Assembly: GCA_020809705.1 (NCBI GenBank)
Contig: CP085827.1
Coordinates: 4,216,001-4,280,000 of the forward strand
Origin: Calonectria ilicicola
Lineage: Eukaryota > Ascomycota > Sordariomycetes > Hypocreales > Nectriaceae
Direction of reading: 5' to 3'
Length of the DNA: 64,000 nucleotides
The notes under the pieces: generated by a model
Database searches by the model: none
Told to the model about the DNA's origin: nothing
The model's input: only the letters and a program-made list of their open reading frames with translations
Shown here: positions 11,620 to 22,649 of the stretch, piece by piece
How the letters are laid out: each line of letters begins with the position of its first letter
Position numbering within the stretch: the first letter of the stretch is position 1
Program-made: the position numbers and the translations under genes

Positions 11620-12635
11620 AGAGTGACAGCCCTGGTGGCTCACTCTTTTAACCAAAGTTGACGAGACCTATGGCTTTATGATCGACGCTTGCATTTTATT
11701 GGAGAAACCCTGCATCAACAGCTTTCGCATCAATCATGAATTCGATAGACTGGATAACGAACAACCTCTCCTACCACCAACAACCAATACCCCCAAACGG
11801 CGCAAGGTCGCCTGCGCACAATTACATGAGCGCATCACCTCTCCGTCTCATTGACGGATGAACGGGCTTGCTTCTGCCTAGGATGTACAACAACCTGCAT
11901 GGCGAAGCGGTCCTCTACTTACACCCGAGAGAGGCATCCCTCCCCCTTCTGAAGCAACACGCGGCACACGACACCCATTGTCTCGACATGTGCTCGAGTC
12001 AACAATTCTATGCGCCACACCGACACGTTGCCTGCCTGACTCCAATAAATCGGCTTTTCAAGCGATTGGACACGGCATGACCGGGACCAGGGCCTCCTCG
12101 CCTCCCGCATCAGCAACGTCAAGGCATGCACGCTGGTCGGCCATGGGCTGAACCAAGCAGCTCTCTCACACGACACCAACCCAAGCAATCCGAACAAAGG
12201 AATCCTTCCAACGGATTACCGGATTCAGGGCTTTCCCCCATTGTTCACAACCCCATTTACATGTACAAAATTTTTTTTATTTCTCTCATACCCCCCTTTT
12301 TTCATAAACCCACTTGATCTTTTACACTTCTCCAGAGGGACGCACCCTGGCAAATTCTCAACGGTCATGTAGGATTCCTTACGGGGAACCGGTCTGTGCT
12401 GTGCATTCAGCAATATTTTGTATAGGGCCTGGTGCCTGACATTGTGTTTTTAATGTACCGAGGTCGATTGGTGGCCTCATTCAGTTTGAGATCAAAGAAA
12501 GAAAATTTGTTTAAACTCATGACCCTCGTCTCCGTCCCTGTCCCATTTTGTTTTGTGTACTATGTATCTTTTGTGTGTGGGCCCATGTTAAGCAAAATTG
12601 CCTTATTGTCTCTCCCTTTTTGTTCCCACCAGCAA

Positions 12636-12660
12636 TTTTTTTTTTTTTTTTTTTTTTTTT
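12636..12660 (+). repeat. Homopolymer, 25 T
   Basis: An uninterrupted run of 25 T on the plus strand. It is the longest of a cluster of T tracts between 12.2 and 13.8 kb. Confidence 0.95.
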
Positions 12661-13379
12661 AGCGGCCTCCTAGGTCCTAGGGCTCCACCGATTGCTTTGT
12701 CTTGGAAGTCAGATCATCATCAGTAACATCATGGTTCAATTAACCAGTTCCGACCGAGGGAACGAACGAACCGCCTCCGCGCCCTAGCCGCATTCCCGTT
12801 CGCTTGCAGGGTCCTAGTTTTTTTTTTCCTTGCGAGAGAGGAGGGGGGGCGCCGGCGGATGCGGTGGGTGGGATTCTACGAGGTCACGGATTGGACGTGG
12901 AGTCGCGCGCACTGCAGCACGCGGGCAAATATGCAGCCAAAAACTCGACTTACACCACCGAACTCCCAACTCGCTTGCGATGGCGCATGCAGCCGCTGAC
13001 GTTTTTGGGGGTCAGGTAGGGTGATGCCCTCCTCTGCGACTGGACGCGACAGACGAAAGGGGGGGGGACAGACAGCAGCAAGGACAATGAAAACAAAGAA
13101 GGGCCATTTGGAATGCGATGCGATGCGATGCAAGTCCAAGGAGAAATGCGTCTCGCTTGGAACATGCATATTGCAATATCAAAGTGCGCTTGTTACGCAT
13201 GGCATAAGAGCCGGTGCCCCCTTTGTTCGCCACCTTGTTTATTTTTCTGGGTCATTGTTTCATTGTTATTTTTTCCTTGGTTCTTTGCAAACAAACAAAA
13301 ACATTGTCCCATTTTCTGCTCCTGGAAAAAGTATACCAACTCATGTACAGCCCTGTTTTTTGATGATTCCCCACTTGAA

Positions 13380-13404
13380 TTTTTTTTTTCTTTTTTTTTT
13401 TTTT
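13380..13404 (+). repeat. Interrupted T tract (T10-C-T14)
   Basis: A run of 25 pyrimidines with a single C, part of the same strand-biased cluster. Confidence 0.95.
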
Positions 13405-16400
13405 CTCTTATACTTTTTGCGTTTATTCCGGTCAACGAAAGCCGGAAGTGGATCCGCCTTGGGGGTTGATTTTTTTTTTTCTTCCAAGGTCAAAGGCCCT
13501 GGACCTGGGCATGGGGGTGTGTTGAGCTTGCTTTTTTCGTTTTTGCTCCTTTGCAAATCGGACATGGGAGGGGTAGTGCGGAATGAAAGAGAGTGTTTAG
13601 TTTTAGGGCAGGGAAACCATGCTGGACTGGGAATGGCATCATGTATCATGGCGGGAGAGCAGTTCCAAGTAGACTGAGAATTGAAACGGCTCGATACGAT
13701 GCCGCACTTATTTTTGAACCAAACCCATTCCCTCTCTGCTTTGCATAATGTTTTTTTTCTCCTTCTGCGCGCGACATTCGGGAAGAGAGGTCTCATGCTA
13801 CCATGTTGCGCGTCTGGCGGCAGGCATATGGGATTATCATTTGTGAGAACGTCTGACGGCACCCTGCAAAGGCACGCTGCCAGCGAATCCACGACTCCAT
13901 TTTGGAACCCCCCCTAACCAACTCAAAAAAAGCGCGCCAGCGCGCAAGAATGGATGCAGGTCTTAGGACGGATAGCCGATGGGACACCACTAAGTCACCT
14001 CTTTCTTCGCCTTGAGTCCGTTCAGTGTCTCAATCGACAAGTCTGGGCCCGCAGCCCCATGGCCGCCTCAGGATAGGAACGCACTTTGCTGGAGCAAAAT
14101 GAAAAACAAGGCTTGCTTTTTTGTGTCATCTGACACAAGCTGCTTGCTTCTTGAACTGTCATTTACTGACACATAAGCTAGCTTCAAGTAGACCCGAATC
14201 GGCCGCGGCAACACGAGTGTGGTTTGGAATGCCTGATGTCCGTCCCATTGCATGCCACCATCCCCGCACGCCGCCCAATTTACACTCTTGTGAGTCTCTG
14301 CTTTGGAGAGGCACGGGCGTCTATTTCGTCCTCTTGGCGCGCACGAGTGGAATATGGCCGACATGACATGCCAACAGGAGGTCAAAGCCAAGCCGTCTAG
14401 ACCACGCCGGCGCGGAACAAGTACGCTGCCATGAACGAGGCGGACCACGGATGTGGGTGTTTCCGCGGACGCGGGGGCTTACTTGCACAATTGTATTGCA
14501 CACCTGCCATCCATTTTCTGCTAGCCCCATCGTAAATGTCGGGAGCCAATTGGCTAGGATAAAAGAAACAAACCTGGAGCTGCCCCGACCCTTCGGCTCC
14601 GGTCCGGTACTCGCCCAGGTTAGCCTGTCGGTGGCTAAGACCCAGGCGTGAACAACCAACCAGCTAGACTACCATGTCACGTAGCATATCGGGTGGATGG
14701 CAGAGTGAGAAAGAAGGTTTTCTGTCACTGACGATCTGCGCATGCATTTCGTTGCCTCCATTTGCGATTACGAGGAAAAGAGTCGTACATGCGTTTCTGC
14801 GCCGTTTGTTCCGTCGCATTGGTGCCGTATGACGGGTGCCTATGCGTCATCGCAGCAGCGTCGTGGCCTGGTTTCTGGTGCGTCCCCGGGTTCAGCCGGA
14901 ACGGCGGTGGTGTGGTATACATGTACATATCTCGGGAGACCTTTGTTGGTGATGTGATTCACGCAGCTGGATGTGTTGTCTTAGATGTTGTTTCGTTTCA
15001 AGCGCGCCGTCTCAAAATAGACGGGCCAGGGGGGTAAGGGAGGGGGGTTCACCAGCTCGGAGCGCTGAGAGCTGGGATGTGAGCAAAGCCATGACAGTAA
15101 TAGCAACTGACTGGGGTTGGAGGGCTGGACGCCGTCAGGAATGAGCGCCAGGAAGGGCAGGGGGATCAGAAACAGGGCTACGGGGGACCGGGCGATGCAG
15201 ATACGAGCAAGCAAGCAAGCCCTTCCGCCCGAGTTTTTCAAGGCACGAACTGGTCGGGAATGAGCGGGCGGGCGGGCTCGGCCTCTTTGTCGGGGCGGCG
15301 TTGTTAGCACCGATTATCCACGGCCATGGGGCGCCAACATGGGATTTCGAAAAGGCAACATGGTAAAAGCCACAGCTTTGCTTCTGTGAGCCCGCCGCCG
15401 GGAGTTCGGCGTGCGGACGCTCGGCATTGGCTACGCAGACAAGAGCCGGGTGGAGTGGGCGGCTTGTAGTGGCCTTTTTTTTCTCTCTCTTTGTCTCTCT
15501 CGCTCTCTATGGGCCGGCGAGACTGGGTCCCGGCTTTGAGACAGATGCCTCGACGCATGTCTCAATTGAATCTCATCTCTAAGTGCGAGGATTGGCGAGT
15601 CTCTGGCGTCTCGGTCCACAAGCTTGTCTCTGGCACCTCTGCGGCCAAGCCCACCGACCTTTCTCACCGGTTTGGTGAGACAGTCCTTGTCAAACGTCAT
15701 GCCTGGCCGCCGCCCCATCGCCGGAGCATCAGCGTTCAGCATCGAGATGATGCCCAGCATCATCAAATCTCCCCAAGCTCGCAGCCCATCTCCAGCTCAT
15801 CAAACAAACTCCGGCCTCCTTTCCTGCCTGACCACGCCCACGACACACGTGTGGCCAGTCCAGGCCATGGTCGGGCCGGGCCCCGTTTAACCTTTTGTGC
15901 CATTCTGCTTGGCGCCCTCGTCGCTCTGGCCCCCGGCTTGCCGCTATTCCCAGCGAGTGCTACACTGCAACAGAAGCAAGTGTCCTTGTGGACTCGACTC
16001 CCCGGCCGGTTTGGGTAGTGTGTGGCTTGCATGTGGACGATGTCATTGAGGGGGATTTGGGGGGGCGTGTGCGGGCACCACCCCAATCTCCAATCGTAGG
16101 GCAGAGAGGGCCTGAACCTGAACGGGCAGCGGTCGGGAAACGGAGCACCCAGCTATGACGTCGAGGACTCGCACCGTGATGCCAGTCCGTCCCGGCTCCT
16201 TGGCAGTGGCAGCACTCACGCCGTGCAGGCGAGTGAAGGGCGAGTGAAGGGCCGCCGTGGGTGAGGTGAGTTTTGGCGCACTCACCGGTCACGGTCTGTG
16301 CAGGCTCGGTGCGCACAGTATCGCGGGAGATCATCTGAAGATCCCTCGCGAGAGAAACAAACCACGTATGGATCCCGATGGCAATGTGAACAATGCCATT

Positions 16401-17301
16401 CTCCTCGTCGTGACCTCCTAGCGCATGTATGTCTTGGACATTGCTGCTACCCTCCTTCGTCCTCCACCGCCTACGCCCGAATCACAGATGCACCCATTCC
16501 CGCCCCGGCACCCCCAACCACCGCCAATGCAACTCATCCACCTACATGCGCCAATTTCCCCCATTGGGAATGCCCTCACCAAACGCCCGCCAGCGACACC
16601 CATCCCATTACGCTGGCCCTGGTCTTGCAAAACCCCGTCATGCCCTCCCCCTGGACCCCTGCTTTGCAGTCGTTTCGTCATCCCGCGCCGCAGCACCGTG
16701 TGACCTCATCGCGCGTCCCTATCCGCTGCTGTTGCATGCCTGCTAGCGACCTAAATGGGATCGAGATGCAGCTACGAGACGCCCGGGCAGTGGTCTACCC
16801 AGGGCGTACAGGGTCCTCGGGGGTGTGGAGCGGAAAAATGTGAGACTTGGCATGAGGCTGAGAATCTGTGTCGTATTGGCGTAATGGACGATGCAGGGCT
16901 TGCGGTTGGACAGTGTTTTTGGACCAGAGTGGCGGGTGTACCGCTTGTTGAATGGGTCGCTAATTTCTGAGGCTGCATTGCAACTCCAACCCGATAAATG
17001 CAAATTGAGGCCTGCCGTTTTCTAGATTGATACAGTTTTGCTTTGTCCACGCCGTATTCAACGGTCATGATGAAATAACTAACGGAATGACACAAGTGTT
17101 CACTACTATGACATAAATGTTTCCAAGCCATGACGCAAATGATTCATAGACACGGCATGTGAATAAACGATGCTCAACTCCTTCTTTGGCCCAAACATGC
17201 GCCTTTGTCCAACGCCAGACTCCCTCTCATCTCAGACATTACAAGCCTATTCATGCAGCGAATGGCCATCTATACCATGCATTCATTCAACATGCCCAGT
17301 C

Positions 17302-18950
17302 TTAGTCCTCCATTTTTGTGTCCGTCTCCTTTCCAAGGTTCTTTAACAGATAGCTACGCTTAAAGTACTCATTGGGATGCACAATAGTCTCAAGTTGAGA
17401 CTGTGTCATGACGCCCTCATCCTTCGCTTTGCGGATTTCTGGCTTGTGAAGGAATTCAAAGACGCTGCAGCTGGTTAGTAAAATGCCGATCAAATGAAAG
17501 TCGTTTCGTAGACGTACCGGTTGCATGCCATGTGGAACTTTTGCTTTTCCTTGTCCTCTTTTATACCTTGAATCACAGATCGATCATTGACTCCCATTGC
17601 CTGGACCAGCGTGGTGAGATTTTCCATATTAAAGTGTCTGTATGGACATCCGTGAGCCTCTCCAGGTCCTGGAGGATGCTCGGTGAGGATCTTTTGGCAG
17701 GAAAAGGGGCTGTAACCGCCACCTCTTCGGTTTGTGTCACCTCCCACATCGCCATATGCGTGTCTCACATTGTAGCGGTATTCCTTGTTGAACTGGTCGT
17801 CTGTCAACTTGCTAAAACCAGTCCTCCAAAATAGCAAACATTCTTCCAGGTTGAGCCCCATTCCTTTAAGGAAGAGCGTGTACTGGAAACGTCCGTAATG
17901 CTTGAGATGAGCATCTCGTCGAAGAGAGCGATGCAAGTGTGACATGCACGCAGGAAAGTGTTGTGAGAGATTGTCAACGTTGGAAGCACTAATATGCGCT
18001 CCGATCGGTGCAGCACCAGATGCATAGGTAGAATCCGGAGTAATAAAGTTTTTAGAGAGATGGTTGAGAATAGGAGTAAGACGGTCGTCTTCGTCAAGGC
18101 GTGGGAGAGCACGAGCAGTCAACTATAGGAGTTAGTATGCGAGTTGTGCTTTCTCAAGTTGGAGTCCATACCTCAAGTTGCCGGTCTAGTCGTGTTGTGA
18201 ACTCGGCGACAACCATGCTTGCTTGTTCTCGGCCAGGTACATAGGCCTTGCCACCTTTCATGAACACTCTTCGGCTCTCAACCAGCTCAGGGACTCGCTC
18301 CCAGTCCACCTTGAACCAAGTGTCCTCTTCACTACCGCCCTTTCTAAGAGGTGCCATGGCAGCCAATTCTGCAGCGTATTCCTGTCTCTCATCATCGGTG
18401 ACTGACTCCCACCAGTCCAGATCGAGCCCTGACACGAACTCGGCTCGTTCAGTCAAGTCGTCGTCATTGAATCGCATTCGGAATAGCATGGTCTCGACAC
18501 GAGAAAATCGGCGGCGTAGGTCTTCGGTAGAGGCGAATGCAAGTCGGAGGATGAAGTGGCTGTAGTGATCTTTTTGTCGCTGAGCCCAAAGCTTTGAGGA
18601 GCCTGAGCTCGCCCTCTCGAGAGGAAGATACTTTTCCAGAATGGGCTTCATGTAGGCGGCCGTCTCGGCGGGAGTCTTGTTACGGAACGAGCATGCTTCC
18701 AGCTCGGCGAGCACTGTGGTTTGTCAGCATTGGCTTCTACCTAGGCTGCGTGTATCATACCCCTCAGGCGGTCAATTGCCCATTGCTCAAACTGCTCGAG
18801 GGTGATGTCGGCCGTAGGGGCTTCCGAGTAAAAGTTGAGACGATGAGGGTACTCGAGGTTCTTGTATTGGGGAACAGCAAACTGCTTTTTGCGGTGGTCG
18901 AGGACATTTCGCCTCTTGGGGTCGATTCGATTGAAGTCTTGTCGCAACAT
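17302..18950 (-). CDS. PRI2: DNA primase large subunit (PriL/p58), four exons, 499 aa
   Basis: This is the regulatory subunit of primase in the DNA polymerase alpha-primase complex, which makes RNA-DNA primers in the nucleus. Exons on the minus strand are 18950-18761, 18713-18172, 18122-17518 and 17464-17302. The introns are 47-53 bases with good acceptors and, in two cases, clear branch sites (ATACTAAC, TACTAAC). The N-terminal region contains YPHRLNFYSEAPTADIT and WAIDRLR, typical of eukaryotic PriL. The C-terminal domain has the four iron-sulfur cysteines C303, C386, C403 and C444. Their spacing of 83, 17 and 41 is close to the human pattern as I recall it. I chose the ATG at 18950 (MLRQDFNRID) rather than the upstream in-frame ATG at 19082, because the residues between look like translated leader and the family starts near here. 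Splice joins were inferred by eye. They keep the frame and the total is exactly 500 codons with the stop. Confidence 0.95.
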
Positions 18951-19189
18951 TTTTGCCTTGTGCTGGACTGAGTAGGTTGTTGTGGTGATGGTGTAGGCGA
19001 TTTTCGTCTCCAGTGCGGGAGGCGTAAAGTGGAAGACGCGCCTCGACGCGTTGGCGCGGTGCTGTGGCGCGTGGGGCTTCAATTAAGCGTCGCGACCAGA
19101 CAACGAATCAGAACACCACGAAATCGCAGTGCTTCCTTGTGCAAATTATCCCCCAGTTTGCATATAAGTGAGGCGTTCTTGGATGATTG

Positions 19190-19582
19190 TCATATTTGTA
19201 CAAATTGGTTCAAGTAGGGGATTCGCAAATAGGTGCCTAGTTCTGTATGCTTGCTCAGTTGTAACATCTGGAACCATTTTCGACACTCCTCAGCATTTGC
19301 TTGCAAACGCATGCCCTTTAATAGACCCAAGTGGCTTTGGCACTGACCACTTTGTTGCCTAGAAGTGACAGAACCAACAACATATTCAATTAAATAGTGC
19401 CGTAACCCTGTGTTTTCCAGCTCTGCAAGTTTTCGTCCCTCCACAGCCCGATCGGGCGACCGAAAAGTCTGCAGGTCCATCAGTTCCCCCGTTTCACGAT
19501 CAATTCGGTTCCAAAATGGCCGATATGATACATTCAGAAAGGATTGGCGTGGGTCAAGATTTGTCGAAACCGTTTTCTGCAA
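19190..19582 (-). pseudogene. Unrecognised 130-codon frame, possibly a gene fragment
   Basis: This minus-strand frame has a plausible protein composition, for example RPFWNRIDRETGELMDL and KLAELENTGLRHYLIEY, but matches no family I know. It overlaps the beginning of the F-box relic on the opposite strand, so at most one of the two can be original coding sequence there. It may be a remnant of an older gene or a chance frame. No start context, intron or partner supports it further. Confidence 0.2.
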
Positions 19583-20255
19583 TATCTCCAGAAATTCTCC
19601 TCCTCATTTCTGGTCGCCTCACTATTTCATCACGTCTGGTTCTGGCTTTGACGTGCAAGTCTCTCTTCAGATCTCTTTGTCCAGATAGTAAATTGGCGCC
19701 ACTTATAGATCTGGAACCTTTTCTACTCGGGTGGGTGGAATCAGCCATACCAGGCTGGTTCTATTGGAGGATCTACAGGCGTCTATGTGGATTTGATCCT
19801 CATCACCCGAAGAGTTGAAAGGGCCAGGAACACTAGAACTGCGCGGGAAAGGGTGGACAGATACCCAAATGGGAAAGGACCTCTAAGATCTAGCTAGAAG
19901 AAACTACAAGCATTTCTCGAGTCGTTGGGACCCCGGCCACATTGGACTGGAACTGGAATACTCCGAGGCACATTTAGTTATGAATCATCTCATCTACGGA
20001 AAAGACCACGGTCTCTCCATCCAGAGCCTTGAGCACCATTTCGAATTTGGGAAAGACATCTCTCTTGAAAATGACCAACATATCTCGGAACATTTCCCCC
20101 TTGATCGCCATCCGACAAGAAGACAACTTATTCGACGAAAAGCGATGGAGAAACGAAACCCCAATACTCGCCTCACCCAACGGGGCTTGCTCGAGATGAA
20201 GGAGGGATGCTCAGCAGAAACGGCCGTCATAGGTCAAGTAGATTCGTCGCTCTAG
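19516..20255 (+). pseudogene. Decayed F-box protein gene (relic 1)
   Basis: Around 19570-19700 the plus strand encodes an F-box-like start (AISPEILLLISGRLTISSRL, ALTCKSLFRSL) followed by FLLGWVESAIPGWFY and RRLCGFDP. That is the order seen in a large family of fungal F-box proteins. The frame stops at 19818. A second conserved-looking piece resumes in another frame before 19980: cac-att-gga onward reads HIGLELEYSEAHLVMNHLIY, then GKDHGLSIQSLEHHFEF, running to a stop at 20255. The two pieces cannot be joined by an obvious intron and stops lie between them. F-box proteins normally recruit substrates to SCF ubiquitin ligases, but this copy is unlikely to make a full product. Assignment rests on family resemblance from memory. 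Confidence 0.5.
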
Positions 20256-21416
20256 AAGTTCAGTCATAATTACTCCGCCAAGATAATCAACGAGAAGCTG
20301 TACCTAGTTCGGCATCATCATATTTCTGGTCCTGCAGTGTCTCGATCCAACTTTCGGCGGCCTCTCTGCTCCGCCAACTTGCCTGTATGTCAACATGTGT
20401 GGAGTTTTCATGGCCAGCCCCTAGAGAGCCCAGCTTGTGTTCTGTCAAGACCATCCCCGAACTGAATCGTTCCAACAAGATATTCCTCGGCTGAGAGCAT
20501 CGGGGGTCCTGTCGGTACTGCCACTCTGACTACGTAATTCCTATTTGTGGTGGTAAAGGCAATAGTCCATGGAGCTTGGAATTAACAACATATCATCTCA
20601 TAGAAAGCTGTCGCAGTATATCCACCGAATTTGCATAGGCTTGTCTGCACAGGTTGGGAAATCGTGCAGTCCACCCCAATATATATCTCCATGTGATACT
20701 GGTGATGTATGGAGACAATAGTCCGATACCAATGGCGAATGCGTCAACGAGCAAAGTTGGAAATGGCTTTAACCTGACTAAAATTAGAGTCAACATTTAC
20801 TCATCTAAAATATTTATATTACTGTTGTTTTTACCTTTTTTAGGTGGTCTATTTATAAGCACTGAAAGACGAGTGATGCTTGCAAGGGATTCTGCTCGTC
20901 CAGGTAAAATCTGTGTGATTGTGTAATGCACCACGCCAAATCAACCAAATTAAAAATCATGAACCGTAAAAAAAAAATAGTAACATTATCAATTAATCAC
21001 ATATAAATTTAATTGATTTATTTTCATCAACAATCCCATTTTTAAACGAAGACGAAAGGGGTTTGATATTATTTAGCAGTGGAGCTGCTAATCGCTACGG
21101 GCTCTAGGTTGTTCAACTACCCTACAAACACAAATTGAATGGCTGGTGCAGCCCCTGCATTGTCCTGCTTGTCCAAAAATTGGTCTGGATCGAATTGATG
21201 TAAATTTAAGTCTCCCTTTTATTTAGCGGCTAAATGTATTGGATTGAGGAGCATGAATAACAGAGTGATATTGCAAGCCTTGTGTCGGAGGTGGCGTTTC
21301 ACCAAATCCACTGTTCTCGCTAATCATCAAACCTACGGCGCCATCCCTTTACTCACTCGACATTAACGCTTCTCAAACTCTCTCCATCCATCATTTAACC
21401 ATCAAATGCCATCGCC
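20256..21416. other. Intergenic block, AT-rich from about 20770 to 21260
   Basis: No gene is supported. The sequence from about 20770 to 21260 is clearly more AT-rich than its surroundings, with A runs at 20967-20976 and many TTAATT-type words. It lies between two F-box relics. The composition would fit RIP-mutated or otherwise decayed repeat DNA, but I found no paired copy within the window. Two short minus-strand frames (20287-20478 and 20593-20796) are unrecognised. Confidence 0.45.
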
Positions 21417-22302
21417 ATGCATCGCCTGCGTCGAAAAAGGGTGCCCCTGAGGCCCAAACGATGTCTCTCCATGATCCCATTTAAGATCCCGCAGGATGCA
21501 AGTTCCCACTCCCCCGCTTCCTTTGGCTCAGAGCTGACCGCCACTAGATCACCGCTGAAATCCGCCCCAACTCTACCTCGTTACTTCTGCTCAAGCTCCC
21601 ACCAGAGATAATTGCGCAGATTTTTGAGCAAGTAGACTCTATCACCGATGCTGTATGTCTAGCCGTATCTTGCAAAGTTCTACTGAGCATATCGGGCATG
21701 TGTAAACTCCTGGTACCTGATCGCGTGATTCACATGGCCAAGTGGGTTCCGAGACACCGGGACCAGGACGCGGAGCGATGTATTTGTGTCAATATGGACG
21801 CCCTCATTCAAAGGCTCCGGCTACGAGACGAGCGTGGCCGGTCATGCCGGGCTTGGGGCCTCTGTGTCGACTGCGTGAGATTTCTCCCGACACGCAAAAC
21901 CTACTGGCATGGCCTGCGATCCGAAGTGAATCTTGTAGAATGGGAGAGGGCCGAGGGACATAAGTGGAAGAAAACGGTCGACTACTTTTCAAATGGTGTT
22001 AGGCTTCAGTGCCCATTGTGTGTTATTAGAGAGTGGAATTACATGGAGGACCTCTTCAATCGACGCCGCGCCGACGCACCCTCGGGAAACGGTGGGAATT
22101 GATCGGCAATAGCCGCATCAAGGCGGCTTTGTGGGCTGCCTGGTCAGTGATCTGGCTTCATGGTGGTCATTGTGCGGAGATGGTCGGCAATTACACTCAA
22201 TTCCTAAGACGGCTGCCATCAGCTCGCGACAGATTTATGATGGATGCGATGACGAGGAATGCGACTCAAATCCGCCAGCGGTTCGCATACCTGGAAAATT
22301 AG
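21417..22302 (+). pseudogene. Decayed F-box protein gene (relic 2)
   Basis: Three pieces on the plus strand, each in a different frame, read like one F-box protein. The first begins with ATG at 21417 (Arg-rich N-terminus, to about 21570). The second, from about 21569, contains the F-box itself (LLLKLPPEIIAQIFEQV, AVCLAVSCKVLLSI), then CVDCVRFLPTRKTYW and a CPLC knuckle, ending at 22102. The third, about 22100-22302, has AALWAAWSVIWLH and ends in RQRFAYLEN. The shifts near 21570 and 22100 cannot be explained by introns of normal length. I therefore call this a frameshifted pseudogene. Sequencing error or a rapidly evolving gene with a different structure are the alternatives. The normal role of such proteins is substrate recognition in SCF ubiquitin ligases. 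Confidence 0.5.
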
Positions 22303-22649
22303 TGCATGTGATTTACCTTGTTGCGTCTCGCCGCCCCATGACTAGGCACAAAGCCCGCAAGGTGCGCCCGTAGTGCAACCTCGTTTAGGTGCGCATGACG
22401 GGGCGATTCCTAATTCTCAGCCCCTCTCTGCTGCAACGCTGGTTGGCTGCGGCGTGCTGACTGCCACTAATTCATCATAATCGCCGCGATCAATACACAT
22501 CCAGGAACCGTCTTTTCTGCAAACAAATTATATCTTCATTTGGAAAATTGATTCCTCATTGTTGTGGCAACACGCGAAGCGCCTGTTGCCCACGGTGAGA
22601 TTGCGCTGTGGCCGATGCAATTGGGTCAGTCCAATTGTCCCCAGTCGCC
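22303..22649 (+). other. Short intergenic region upstream of the ankyrin/zinc-finger gene
   Basis: This 347-base gap separates F-box relic 2 from the start codon at 22650 and should contain the promoter of that gene. No specific element was recognised. Confidence 0.4.

Larger units (their letters stand above)
11620..17301. other. Gene-free region with strand-biased T tracts
   Basis: The first 600 bases probably include the 3' untranslated region of the small zinc-ribbon gene. From about 12270 to 13760 there are repeated T runs, always on the plus strand: 12271-12278, 12636-12660, 12818-12827, 13380-13404 and 13470-13480. The remaining frames up to 175 codons (for example around 15491-16018) have no recognisable domain and overlap frames on the other strand. 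No RNA gene was found by eye. Confidence 0.5.
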
